64,000 nucleotides of DNA from Pseudomonadota bacterium. Lineage in GTDB: Bacteria; Pseudomonadota; Alphaproteobacteria; Rhizobiales; Xanthobacteraceae. Below the pieces are notes generated by a model. That model did not search any database. It saw nothing but the letters and a program-made list of their open reading frames with translations, and had not been told where the DNA came from. Within the stretch, counting starts at the first letter, position 1. Each line of letters starts with the position of its first letter. A program made the position numbers and the translations under genes. Shown here in pieces: positions 34,369-42,686 of this stretch. The DNA lies in the NCBI GenBank assembly GCA_018240595.1, contig JAFEFL010000043.1, positions 1 through 64,000 on the forward strand. Direction: 5' to 3'.

Positions 34369-35097
34369 CTAGTGGTCCGTGCTCGTGCCGTGCTCGAGGT
34401 AGTAGTTGGTCGCCTTCGGCGCCCTGTCCTTGTCGGTGCCGGCGCCGTAAGGCTGATCGGCCGACGGCGTCTGATAGCCGACCGGCGGATCGGTCAGCGA
34501 GGCGCGCGGCGGCTCCCCGGTGAAGCGCGCCTGCTCGTCGTCCTTCTTGCCGCCGAACAGGTTGCCGAGCAGGCCGCCGTTGTAGCCAAGCTGCGACGGC
34601 GACAGGCGCTGGTTGTTTTCGTTGAAGGTGCCGGCGGTGCGATTGCCGGTGCCGACGCGCGGCATGGGATTGCTGGCGCTGACGCCGGGCGTCATTTCGC
34701 TGGGATTGAGCACGCGGTTTTCGTCGCGGAACTTGTCGTCGGCCGAACGCATCGCCCCGATGCGGTTACGCTTGGCTTCGGCCTTCTTGCGCGCGATGTC
34801 CGGGTCCTTCGGCCAGGCCGGATTGCCGGCGATGCCGGCGTCGGCCTTCTCCGGCGTCGGCAGGTCGGTCGACGGCGGAATGACCAGCGGCGCGCGCTCC
34901 TGATAGACGATCGGATCCTTGTTCGGCGACTGCAGGCCGAGGCCCTCGAGCATGTTGCCGATCAGCTTGGAATCCCACGGCCGGTCGTCGCCGGCATCGG
35001 CGGCGCGCGCCATTCCGGGCGCCGCGACCGCGGCAACGAAACCACCGAGCACGAGGGCCGCGAACGCGGCCTTGCGGGAGGAGCGACGAGCGATCAT
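34369..35097 (-). CDS. Exported protein of unknown function, possibly BamF/DUF3035-related
   Basis: A 242-residue protein with a twin-arginine-like or Sec signal (basic MIARRSSRK, then hydrophobic AALVLGGFVAAVAAPG, cleaved near ARAA). The mature part is low in hydrophobic residues and rich in Pro, Asp and Gly, with YQERAPLVIPPSTDLPTPEK, a Lys/Arg-rich helix (DIARKKAEAKRNR) and NMLEGLGLQ. The APLVIPP stretch recalls DUF3035 (BamF) proteins, which act in outer-membrane protein assembly, but the lipobox cysteine of BamF is missing. It lies between lspA and the M16 pair, all on the minus strand. The assignment is tentative. Confidence 0.6.
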   Translation of the reverse strand: MIARRSSRKAAFAALVLGGFVAAVAAPGMARAADAGDDRPWDSKLIGNMLEGLGLQSPNKDPIVYQERAPLVIPPSTDLPTPEKADAGIAGNPAWPKDPDIARKKAEAKRNRIGAMRSADDKFRDENRVLNPSEMTPGVSASNPMPRVGTGNRTAGTFNENNQRLSPSQLGYNGGLLGNLFGGKKDDEQARFTGEPPRASLTDPPVGYQTPSADQPYGAGTDKDRAPKATNYYLEHGTSTDH

Positions 35098-35186
35098 GGA
35101 ACTTGCCCCTTCTTGTCGAGTGTCCGCCGGATTGGGCGCCAGACTTGCCTGAAACGGCCTCTTGCCAGCCGCCTATTGCATTGGGA

Positions 35187-35708
35187 TCAGGGCGCTTTTA
35201 CGGCACGTCCGCCGAAGAAGGACTCATACAGCAGACCCGCCACCCCGGCAACGATGGCCACATCGGCGAGGTTAAAAACGTACCATTTGAACTGCCAGCC
35301 TGCCCCGGAAACGTGAAAAAACACGAAATCGACCACCCAGCCATGAAGCAGGCGGTCGACGGTATTTCCGGCCGCGCCGCCGATGATCAGGCCGAGCGAG
35401 GCCGCCGTCAGCCGGTCCTCGGCCTTGGCCAGCCAGGCCCACAGCAGCGCCACCGCCAGCACCTTGAAGCCGACCAGCGCCCACTGCCCGGCCTCGCCCG
35501 GCATCTGCAGCAGGCCGTAGCTGATGCCGTAATTCCGCGTCAGCACGAAATCGAAGAACGGCCCGAGCCGGATGGGATTGGCGTCGAGGTCGTGCACGAA
35601 GACGAGATAGAGCTTGCTGGCCTGGTCGACGACCAGCGCCAGCGCCGCGATGGTGAGGCCCAGCGCGGTCAGCGGACCGGAGAGATAGGATCTGAACATG
35701 TTGGCCAT
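35187..35708 (-). CDS. lspA: Lipoprotein signal peptidase (signal peptidase II)
   Basis: A 173-residue inner-membrane aspartic protease that removes signal peptides from diacylglyceryl-modified prolipoproteins. It has four membrane segments and the catalytic motifs GNTVDRLLHG and VFNLADVAI, each with its Asp. It lies directly downstream of ileS, the common proteobacterial order. A palindromic element fills the ileS-lspA gap and ends 18 bp before the start codon. A ribosome site GAGAGG lies about 9 bp before ATG 35708; an alternative ATG three codons in is possible. Confidence 0.95.
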   Translation of the reverse strand: MANMFRSYLSGPLTALGLTIAALALVVDQASKLYLVFVHDLDANPIRLGPFFDFVLTRNYGISYGLLQMPGEAGQWALVGFKVLAVALLWAWLAKAEDRLTAASLGLIIGGAAGNTVDRLLHGWVVDFVFFHVSGAGWQFKWYVFNLADVAIVAGVAGLLYESFFGGRAVKAP

Positions 35709-35725
35709 GAATGAAGCCTCTCCAA

Positions 35726-35810
35726 GTCATGGCCGGGCTTGACCCGGCCATCCCGCTTAGGGACGCAGTGCCTTCCTGAACGGGATCACCGGGACAAGCC
35801 CGGTGATGAC
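35726..35810. repeat. Three-arm palindromic element at the ileS-lspA junction, copy 8
   Basis: An 85-bp element with ends GTCAT (35726) and ATGAC (35810). The left arm ATGGCCGGG pairs with CCCGGCCAT, the middle CCCGCT..AACGGG pairs imperfectly, and the right arm ATCACCGGG pairs with CCCGGTGAT. It supplies the last seven codons and the stop codon of ileS (35786-35788). Confidence 0.88.
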
Positions 35811-38800
35811 AGTTGAGAGGTCTTCATCGTCTCCCATTCGCGCAGCGCCTTGGCATCGCGCGGCGAGACGTCGGGATAGTCGGGATCGGCGCCGATGGTC
35901 GTGAGGATCTTCCACGACCGCGCGCACTTGGTGCCCTCGGCGAGGTTCGACACCACCGCGACGCCCGACACGTCCGGCAATCGGAACGCGTTCGCCGGGC
36001 CTTCGTCGGTCACCAAAGTCAGCGCCGAGGTGATGCAGATCTCCGCCATGTCGACGTCGAGCACAGCCTCATAGAGCTCGCCGTTCGACACGTGCACGAT
36101 CGGATGCGCCTCGAGCGAGGAGCCGATGCGCTTCTCGGCGCGCGCCACCTCGAGCGCGCCGGTGACGACGCGGCGCACGGTGCGCACCTTGCGCCATTTC
36201 TCGGCGAGTTTGTCGTTGCGCCACGATGCCGGCACGTCCGGGAAGGTTTGCAGATGCACCGACTTGGCATCCGAACCGTAGCGCGACAGCCAGCTTTCTT
36301 CCGCGGTGAAGCACAGCATCGGCGCCAGCCAGGTCACGGTGCAGCGGAATAGATGATCGATCACGGTCAGCGACGCCTTGCGCGCCGTCGACGAATAAGG
36401 ATCGCAGTACAAGGTGTCCTTGCGGATGTCGAAATAGAACGCCGACAGGTCCGACGTCATGAAGGCCGACAGCGCCGCGAAGATCTTCTTGTAGTCGAAA
36501 TCGGCATAGGCCTTGCGCACGACCTCATCCAGTTCCGCGAGCCGGTGCAGCATCAGCCGCTCCAGCTCCGGCATCGCCTCGACCTTGACCGCCTCGTCCT
36601 CATGGAAATGCGCTAGCGAGCCGAGCATCCAGCGGATGGTGTTGCGCAGCTTGCGATAGGTGTCGGCGGTGGTCTTGAGGATTTCCGGGCCGATGCGCAG
36701 GTCGTCGGCGTAGTCCGAGGCGCACACCCACATGCGCAGGATGTCGGCGCCGGACTGCTTGATGACGTCCTGCGGCGCGACCACGTTGCCGAGCGACTTC
36801 GACATCTTGCGGCCGTTCTCGTCGAGCACGAAACCGTGCGTCAGCACGACGTCGAACGGCGCGCGGCCGCGCGTGCCGCAGCTCTCGAGCAGCGACGAGT
36901 GGAACCAGCCGCGATGCTGGTCGGAGCCTTCCAGATACATCACGGTGTCGTCGCCGCCATCGACCTTGCGCTTGATGCCGGCGAGCTGCGGGAAATGCAG
37001 CGCATCGTCGAGCACGAAGGCATGCGTCGAGCCCGAATCGAACCAGACGTCGCAGATGTCGTCGACTTTCTTCCAGCTGTCGGTGGCGAGCTTGGCCCCG
37101 AGGAAGCGCTCGCGCGCGCCTTCCTTGTACCAGGCGTCGGCGCCTTCGGCCGCGAAGGCCTCGACGATGCGCAGTTCGACATCCGGGTCCTGCAGAATCT
37201 CGACCGAGCCGTCCGGCTTTTCCTTGATGAACACCGCGATCGGCACGCCCCAGGCGCGCTGCCGCGAGATCACCCAGTCCGGGCGGCCGGAGATCATGCC
37301 GTTGATGCGGTTCTCGCCCGCCGCCGGCACCCAGCGCGTCTTGGCAATGGCGTCGAGCGCCACTTCGCGCAAGGTGCGCTGATCGTTCGGCGCGACGCCC
37401 TGCGGCGTCGCCGCCACTGCCGCCACGCTCGACGCGCCGACGAACGACTTGTCCATGGCGATGAACCATTGCGGCGTATTGCGGAAGATGATCGGCTTCT
37501 TCGAACGCCACGAATGCGGATACTGATGCTTGAGGCGGCCGCGCGCGATGATCCCATAGTGCTCGACGAGCGCTTTGATCACCGCCTCGTTGGCGTCACC
37601 CTTTTCGCCCTTGTCGTTGATGACGCGCTTGCCTTCGAAGCCGGGCGCCTGCGCGGTCAGCGCGCCATTCTCATCGACGGTGTACGGAATGGCCGGATTG
37701 ATGCCGCGCGCTTCGAGCCTGGCCTTGTTGTCCATCCACACTTCGAAGTCTTCGCGGCCATGACCCGGCGCGGTGTGCACGAAGCCGGTGCCGGCATCGT
37801 CGGTGACGTGATCGCCGGGGAGGAGCGGGACCGGGAAGTCATAGCCAAGCGTGGCGAGCGGATGCTTGCAGACGATTGCCGAGAGCGTATCGGCTGAAAC
37901 GTCGCTCACTTTCTCGAACGCAGCCACCTTCGCCTGCTTGAACACATCGGCGGCGAGCTTGTCGGCAAGGATCAAGAGATCGCCAACCTTGGCCCAGTTC
38001 TCTGCGGGCGCCTCGGTGACCTTGTAAAGTCCGTAGCCGATCTTCGGCGAGAACGAGATGGCGCGGTTGCCCGGCAGCGTCCACGGCGTCGTGGTCCAGA
38101 TGACGACGGAAGCCTTGGCGATGTCGCCCTGGCCATTGGCCACCGGAAACTTCACCCACACCGTATCGCTGGTGTAATCCTCGTATTCGATCTCCGCTTC
38201 GGCGAGCGCGGTCTTCTCGACCACCGACCACATCACCGGCTTCGAGCCGCGATACAGCAAGCCGTTGGCGGCGAACTTCATCAGTTCGCGCGCGATCTGC
38301 GCCTCGGCCGGATAGCTCATCGTCGTATAGGGATGATCCCAGTCGCCCTCTACGCCGAGGCGCTTGAACTCGGTGCGCTGCACGTCGAGCCACTTCTGCG
38401 CATAGGCGCGGCATTCCTGGCGGAACGCGACCATCGCTGCCGGGTCGGAGAAATTCGGCTTCGCCTTGTTCTTGGAGCGGTAGTTCTCTTCCTCGATCTT
38501 CCACTCGATCGGCAGGCCGTGACAGTCCCAGCCCGGCACGTAGTTGGAATCGTAGCCGAGCATCTGCTGCGAGCGCGTCACCACGTCCTTGAGGATCTTG
38601 TTGAGCGCGTGGCCGATGTGAATGTTGCCGTTGGCGTAAGGCGGACCGTCGTGCAGCACGAACTTCTCGCGGCCCTTGGCCTCGGCGCGGAGCTGGGCAT
38701 AGAGGTCGCTGTCCTGCCAGCGCTTGAGCAGCTCGGGCTCCTTCTGCGGCAGGCCGGCGCGCATCGGGAAATCCGTCTGCGGCAGGAACAGGGTCTCGGA

Positions 38801-38824
38801 ATAATCTTTTTCGGGCTTCGACAT
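35786..38824 (-). CDS. ileS: Isoleucine-tRNA ligase
   Basis: A 1,012-residue class I synthetase. The HIGH motif is at residues 69-72 ([10 protein letters not shown]), the KMSKS motif is [10 protein letters not shown], and the editing domain contains [12 protein letters not shown] and [12 protein letters not shown]. The C-terminus lacks the Cys-rich zinc site of E. coli IleS. The last residues after [11 protein letters not shown] (SSPGLSR) and the stop codon are encoded by the palindromic element (35726-35810), so the original end was probably slightly different. The start at 38824 ([11 protein letters not shown]) fits the family. Promoter and leader lie in the 509-bp gap upstream. Confidence 0.97.
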   Translation of the reverse strand: MSKPEKDYSETLFLPQTDFPMRAGLPQKEPELLKRWQDSDLYAQLRAEAKGREKFVLHDGPPYANGNIHIGHALNKILKDVVTRSQQMLGYDSNYVPGWDCHGLPIEWKIEEENYRSKNKAKPNFSDPAAMVAFRQECRAYAQKWLDVQRTEFKRLGVEGDWDHPYTTMSYPAEAQIARELMKFAANGLLYRGSKPVMWSVVEKTALAEAEIEYEDYTSDTVWVKFPVANGQGDIAKASVVIWTTTPWTLPGNRAISFSPKIGYGLYKVTEAPAENWAKVGDLLILADKLAADVFKQAKVAAFEKVSDVSADTLSAIVCKHPLATLGYDFPVPLLPGDHVTDDAGTGFVHTAPGHGREDFEVWMDNKARLEARGINPAIPYTVDENGALTAQAPGFEGKRVINDKGEKGDANEAVIKALVEHYGIIARGRLKHQYPHSWRSKKPIIFRNTPQWFIAMDKSFVGASSVAAVAATPQGVAPNDQRTLREVALDAIAKTRWVPAAGENRINGMISGRPDWVISRQRAWGVPIAVFIKEKPDGSVEILQDPDVELRIVEAFAAEGADAWYKEGARERFLGAKLATDSWKKVDDICDVWFDSGSTHAFVLDDALHFPQLAGIKRKVDGGDDTVMYLEGSDQHRGWFHSSLLESCGTRGRAPFDVVLTHGFVLDENGRKMSKSLGNVVAPQDVIKQSGADILRMWVCASDYADDLRIGPEILKTTADTYRKLRNTIRWMLGSLAHFHEDEAVKVEAMPELERLMLHRLAELDEVVRKAYADFDYKKIFAALSAFMTSDLSAFYFDIRKDTLYCDPYSSTARKASLTVIDHLFRCTVTWLAPMLCFTAEESWLSRYGSDAKSVHLQTFPDVPASWRNDKLAEKWRKVRTVRRVVTGALEVARAEKRIGSSLEAHPIVHVSNGELYEAVLDVDMAEICITSALTLVTDEGPANAFRLPDVSGVAVVSNLAEGTKCARSWKILTTIGADPDYPDVSPRDAKALREWETMKTSQLSSPGLSR

Positions 38825-38932
38825 CGTTTTTTCGGGCAAATTCAAGGGGTCGGCGGGGTGTTTAGCAGGGCCATTTTGGCGGCGCAAAGGCTTCAAGCCA
38901 GTAAACGGCGGCGCCCCGCATGACAGCTCCGC

Positions 38933-38961
38933 TTGACTGTCTATAGTCCTAGGATTATAGT
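38933..38961 (+). promoter_or_regulatory. Sigma-70-like promoter pointing into the hairpin region
   Basis: TTGACT (38933-38938), a 17-bp spacer and TATAGT (38956-38961): five of six bases match each of the consensus boxes. It points away from ileS into the hairpin chain, and no protein gene follows on this strand. It is the main reason to suspect a transcribed RNA. Confidence 0.6.
38941..38960. promoter_or_regulatory. Palindromic operator-like site with a second -10 on the minus strand
   Basis: CTATAGTCCTAGGATTATAG is a 20-bp palindrome with one mismatch. It overlaps the spacer and -10 box of the forward promoter. On the minus strand it contains TATAAT (38959-38954), which may be the -10 box for ileS, although no good -35 lies 17 bp before it. 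A dimeric regulator here would control both directions; which one is unknown. Confidence 0.5.
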
Positions 38962-38971
38962 TTTAGGCGAT

Positions 38972-39273
38972 CCGGCCGAGGCCTCCGCCGCCGTCATGAC
39001 GCGGCGGGGCGCGGCGGCCGGGTCCGGCGCCCGACAATGGCGCCGTGACCGGTCTTTCGCCCCTCCGGGGCGCTGGGCCGGCGGTGGAGCGCCGGGAGGC
39101 GCAGCGCCGTGGCGGCGGGCCTCGCAAACCTGCCGTCCTCCGGCGCGCGCGCCTCGGGTGCGGGTCTCGCAAGCCCGCGCCCGGACGGCGTGCGGGCTTC
39201 CCGATCGCAAGGGAGGCCCAAAGGAGGTCTCGCAAACCTCCTGGCGCCTCCCGGCGCTCCATCCCCTCCGGGG
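38972..39273 (+). ncRNA. Candidate structured RNA: chain of hairpins with shared TCGCAA loops
   Basis: Consecutive stem-loops fill this stretch. A two-part stem is formed by CCGGCCG/CGGCCGG (38972-39021) around CCGCCGC/GCGGCGG. Next come CGGCGCC/GGCGCCG (39025-39045, loop CGACAAT) and CGCCCC/GGGGCG (39058-39072). Then four stems differ in sequence but share TCGCAA in the loop: 39111-39119/39129-39137 (9 bp, two G-U), 39154-39165/39173-39184 (12 bp with G-U pairs), 39194-39202/39211-39219 (9 bp) and 39222-39228/39236-39242 (7 bp, perfect). Two small GC hairpins follow. Strand is inferred from the promoter at 38933. It could instead be a leader of ileS on the other strand, or a DNA-level repeat. 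Confidence 0.45.
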
Positions 39274-39333
39274 GGCAGGAAAACGGGACAAGGGCCACCC
39301 CGGGCCTTCGACAACAGGGGCGATGACGCGCGC

Positions 39334-40311
39334 CTAAATTTTCCCCAACCGCGGAAACGCCTTGCCCGACCGTTGCAGCGCTGCGCGCGCCTGGGCGACG
39401 TCGGCCATCATGTGCTTCTTCAGCGCCTCGATCGACGGGAATTTCTGCTCATGACGGATCCAGCCGATGAAAGCGACGTCGAGCGTCTTGCCGTAGAGAT
39501 CGCCCTCGTAGTCGAGCAGGAAGATCTCGAGCAGCGGCGCGCCGTCGTCGAACATCGGCCGCGTGCCGAACGAGGCGACGCCATCGACGCGCTGGCCGTC
39601 GATATCGGCGCGCACCGCGTAGATGCCGTGCTTGAGCGCGCAGGTCGGATCGAGCCTGATGTTCGCGGTCGGAAAGCCGAGCTCGCGGCCGCGCTTTTCA
39701 CCGTGGATGACTTCGCCGGTGATGAACCACGGCGCGCCGAGCAGTTCGGCGGCTTCCACGACCTTGCCCTGCGCCAGCGTCTCGCGGATCGAGCCGGACG
39801 ACACCGGCCGGCCCTCGTCTTCCAAAGGCGGCACGACATCGACCGGAAAGCCGAGCCGCGTGCCTTCGAAACTCAGGAAGTTCGGCGAGCCGGCGCGGCC
39901 CTTGCCGAAGTGGAAGTCGTAGCCGATGGCGACGCCGCCGACGCCGAACTTCTCGACCAGGATGCGGCGCACGAAATCCTCGGCCGTCGTCGCGGCAAAG
40001 GCGGCGTCGAAGCGGAACACGATGGCGCCGTCGAGCCCGGTCGCGGCGAGCAATCGCAGCTTGTTGCGCTCGCTCGACAGCGAGAACAGCGGCGTCTCGG
40101 GGCGGAAGAACTTGCGCGGATGCGGCGAGAAGGTCAGGGCCGCCGCCTTGCGGCCGAGCTGCGCGGCGCGCTCCAGCGCGGCGCCGATCACCTGGCGATG
40201 GCCGCGATGCACGCCGTCGAAATTGCCGATGGCGACCACGGCGCCGGCCAGCGCGCCCGGCTCGCCGTCGGTCACGACGGTAAACGGCCGGTCGGACGAA
40301 ATTTCGCTCAT
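39334..40311 (-). CDS. ribF: Bifunctional riboflavin kinase / FAD synthetase
   Basis: A 325-residue enzyme that makes FMN and then FAD from riboflavin. The N-terminal nucleotidyltransferase domain has AIGNFDGVHRGHRQVI with its HxGH-like site, and LTFSPHPRKFF. The C-terminal kinase domain has GRELGFPTANIRLDP and EIFLLDYEGDLYGK. Order and length are normal. The start at 40311 (MSEISSDRPF) was preferred over an in-frame ATG eight codons upstream. It lies upstream of ileS on the same strand, but the 509-bp gap with its own promoters argues against a simple ribF-ileS operon here. Confidence 0.95.
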   Translation of the reverse strand: MSEISSDRPFTVVTDGEPGALAGAVVAIGNFDGVHRGHRQVIGAALERAAQLGRKAAALTFSPHPRKFFRPETPLFSLSSERNKLRLLAATGLDGAIVFRFDAAFAATTAEDFVRRILVEKFGVGGVAIGYDFHFGKGRAGSPNFLSFEGTRLGFPVDVVPPLEDEGRPVSSGSIRETLAQGKVVEAAELLGAPWFITGEVIHGEKRGRELGFPTANIRLDPTCALKHGIYAVRADIDGQRVDGVASFGTRPMFDDGAPLLEIFLLDYEGDLYGKTLDVAFIGWIRHEQKFPSIEALKKHMMADVAQARAALQRSGKAFPRLGKI

Positions 40312-40531
40312 GGTCGGGTCAGATTCAAACGCCAAATTGGGCCATTGTTACAGCAGGTTGCCCGTCTTTACGCCTCAGCCGCCGGCCAACGCAACTGCCA
40401 TATCGAGGTGTGGACAGCGTTAAGAGTTATTAGTCCGTTACCAAACCTTCAAGTTAACCGGATATTCAAAAGCAGAACATTAGAGTGCGAACGATAGCGA
40501 CGGGGACGCCTGGACGGGCGTGGATTGAGTC
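40312..40531. other. Divergent intergenic region ribF / response regulator
   Basis: A 220-bp gap. Its right half is AT-richer than its surroundings and contains TTAA-N7-TAGT (40420-40434) and TTAACC (40454-40459), which resemble imperfect CtrA sites (TTAA-N7-TTAA and TTAACCAT). This would fit a motility or cell-cycle regulator gene, but the match is partial. Confidence 0.35.
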
Positions 40532-40936
40532 ATGGCGGTCGATCTTGCGATGCCGGTGCTGGTCGTGGACGATTATTCCACGATGGTCCGCATCATCCGC
40601 AATCTTTTGAAGCAGCTTGGCTTCGTCGAAATCGACGAGGCCAATGACGGCACGGCGGCGCTGGCCAAGATGCGGGCGCGCAAATACGGCCTCGTGATCT
40701 CCGACTGGAACATGGAGCCGATGACCGGCTACGACCTCCTGCAGCAGGTGCGCGGCGACGAGGACCTGTCGGCAACGCCCTTCATCATGATCACCGCCGA
40801 ATCCAAGACCGAGAACGTCATCGCCGCCAAGAAGGCCGGCGTCTCGAACTATATCGTCAAGCCGTTCAACGCCCAGACACTGAAGGCCAAGATCGACGCG
40901 GTGTTCGAAGCGCCCGCCGACGCCCCGGCGGCGTAG
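40532..40936 (+). CDS. CheY-like single-domain response regulator
   Basis: A 134-residue receiver domain with no output domain. The acidic pocket is DD at 13-14, the phospho-acceptor Asp is at 58 (LVISDWNMEPMTG), the conserved Thr is at 88 (FIMITAES) and Lys at 110 (NYIVKPF). The DWNMEPMTG pattern is close to CheY proteins of chemotaxis, so it may act on the flagellar motor switch or as a phosphate sink. No chemotaxis gene lies next to it. The upstream gap has weak CtrA-like motifs. Confidence 0.9.
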   Translation: MAVDLAMPVLVVDDYSTMVRIIRNLLKQLGFVEIDEANDGTAALAKMRARKYGLVISDWNMEPMTGYDLLQQVRGDEDLSATPFIMITAESKTENVIAAKKAGVSNYIVKPFNAQTLKAKIDAVFEAPADAPAA

Positions 40937-40970
40937 CGGCCTTTTCACCAGCCTCGCAAATTGTCTCCGT

Positions 40971-41061
40971 GTCATGGCCGGGCTTGACCCGGCCATCCCG
41001 CTTAGGTGGGCAGGGTCTGCGCGACCCTCAGCGGGATCACCGGGGCAAGCCCGGTGATGAC
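40971..41061. repeat. Three-arm palindromic element, copy 9
   Basis: A 91-bp element with ends GTCAT (40971) and ATGAC (41061). The left arm ATGGCCGGG/CCCGGCCAT is identical to copy 8. The middle is ATCCCGCT..AGCGGGAT enclosing the hairpin AGGGTCTGCGCGACCCT, and the right arm is ATCACCGGG/CCCGGTGAT. Compared with copy 8 the central loop differs and is longer, while the outer arms are conserved. Confidence 0.88.
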
Positions 41062-41132
41062 AGACAGTTGGACCTTCCGCCACCTTCCCTCACCGCCCGC
41101 GCGCGCTATATTAGGCGTCTGCCCGGAGACGT

Positions 41133-42686
41133 ATGATGACCATACCTGTGAAGCCGCCGTCCGAAGAGCCGCGCTACATCAAGCTCAACGATGCCGACAA
41201 CGTCGCCATCGTCGCCAATGCCTTCGGCATGCCGGCCGGCTCGCGCTTCCCCGACGGCCTGACCCTGAAGGACTACGTGCCCCAGGGCCACAAGGTTGCG
41301 CTGGTCGACATCCCGAAAGACCAGGCCATCGTCCGCTACGGCGAGGTCATCGGCTACGCGGTGGACGACATCGCCGCCGGCGCCTGGGTCGAGGAAGCCC
41401 GCATTCGCATGCCGACGCCGCCGAGCCTCGATGGCCTCGAACTCGCCACCCGCACCCCACCAGAGCTGCCACCGCTCGAGGGCTTCACCTTCGAGGGCTA
41501 CCGTAACGCCGACGGCACCGTCGGCACCAAGAACATCCTCGCCATCTCGACCAGCGTGCAATGCGTCGCCGGCACGCTGGAGATCGCGCTCAAGCGCATC
41601 AAGGACGAGTTGCTGCCGAAATATCCGAATGTCGACGACGTCGTCGCGGTGACGCATGTCTATGGCTGCGGCGTCGCCATCAACGCGCCGAAGTCCGAGA
41701 TCCCGATCCGCACGCTGCAGAACATCGCCCGCCATCCGAACTACGGCGGCGAGGTCATGGTGGTCGGCCTCGGCTGCGAGAAACTGTCGCCCGAGCGCCT
41801 CTTGCCCGCAGGCAAGACCGCCGATCACGAGATCATGCGCCTGCAGGACGAGAGCCTGACCTCCTTCGGCGCCATGATCGAACTGATCATGCGCATGGCC
41901 GACGAGCGGCTTAAAGTTCTCAACGAACGCAAGCGCGAGACCTGCCCCGCTTCCGACCTCGTGGTCGGCATGCAGTGCGGCGGCAGCGACGCCTTCTCCG
42001 GCGTCACCGCCAATCCGGCGCTCGGCTTCGCCGCCGATTTGCTGGTGCGCGCCGGCGGCACCGTGATGTTCTCCGAAGTCACCGAGGTGCGCGACGCCAT
42101 TCATCTGCTGACCCCGCGCGCCGCGAACGAGCAGGTGGCGCGCGATCTGATCCGCGAGATGGCCTGGTACGACGATTATCTCGACAAGGGCGGCGTCGAT
42201 CGCTCGGCGAACACCACCCCCGGCAACAAGAAGGGCGGCCTCGCCAATATCGTCGAGAAGGCGCTCGGTTCCTCGGCCAAATCCGGCTCGTCGGCCATCA
42301 GCGGCGTGCTGGCGCCCGGCGAACGGGTGAACACCAAGGGACTGATCTTCGCCGCCACCCCCGCCTCCGACTTCATCTGCGGCACGTTGCAGCTCGCCTC
42401 CGGCATGAACGTGCACATTTTCACGACGGGGCGCGGCACCCCCTACGGGCTCTCATCGGTGCCGGTGATCAAGGTGGCGACGCGCAACGAACTGGCAACG
42501 CGCTGGTCCGATCTCATCGATCTCAATGCCGGCACAATCGCCACCGGAGAGGCCACCATCGAAGAGGTCGGCTGGCAGCTCTTCCACCTCATTCTCGACG
42601 TCGCCAGCGGCCGCAAGAAGACCTGCACCGACAAGTGGGGCCTGCACAATCAGCTGGCGCTGTTCAATCCGGCGCCGATTACGTGA
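41133..42686 (+). CDS. garD: Galactarate dehydratase (UxaA/GarD family)
   Basis: A 517-residue enzyme of the altronate/galactarate dehydratase family. A short N-terminal SAF-like domain (about 15-100) precedes the dehydratase part with [31 protein letters not shown] and [17 protein letters not shown], whose cysteines probably bind iron. The length matches E. coli GarD (523). Predicted reaction: D-galactarate to 5-keto-4-deoxy-glucarate and water. No aldolase or transporter gene of the pathway is adjacent, so substrate is assigned by similarity. GGAGA precedes the double ATG (41133/41136), and TATATT lies about 25 bp further upstream as a possible -10. Confidence 0.88.
   Translation: MMTIPVKPPSEEPRYIKLNDADNVAIVANAFGMPAGSRFPDGLTLKDYVPQGHKVALVDIPKDQAIVRYGEVIGYAVDDIAAGAWVEEARIRMPTPPSLDGLELATRTPPELPPLEGFTFEGYRNADGTVGTKNILAISTSVQCVAGTLEIALKRIKDELLPKYPNVDDVVAVTHVYGCGVAINAPKSEIPIRTLQNIARHPNYGGEVMVVGLGCEKLSPERLLPAGKTADHEIMRLQDESLTSFGAMIELIMRMADERLKVLNERKRETCPASDLVVGMQCGGSDAFSGVTANPALGFAADLLVRAGGTVMFSEVTEVRDAIHLLTPRAANEQVARDLIREMAWYDDYLDKGGVDRSANTTPGNKKGGLANIVEKALGSSAKSGSSAISGVLAPGERVNTKGLIFAATPASDFICGTLQLASGMNVHIFTTGRGTPYGLSSVPVIKVATRNELATRWSDLIDLNAGTIATGEATIEEVGWQLFHLILDVASGRKKTCTDKWGLHNQLALFNPAPIT

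Larger units (their letters stand above)
38825..39333. other. 509-bp gap between ileS and ribF: promoter, palindrome and hairpin chain
   Basis: The gap falls into two parts. 38825-38961 is of ordinary composition and holds a promoter-like element and a palindrome. 38962-39333 is extremely GC-rich and is made of consecutive hairpins, annotated separately. Open frames cross it on both strands but have Arg/Pro/Gly-rich products without ribosome sites or recognisable domains, so no protein gene is called. Confidence 0.6.

Noticed and set aside
38941-39298. Overlapping frames of 90-120 codons on both strands in the ileS-ribF gap
   Set aside because: Arg/Pro/Gly-rich products, several frames open at once on both strands, no ribosome site; the repeated CETR/VCE pieces come from the TCGCAA hairpins. 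Better explained as structured DNA or RNA.
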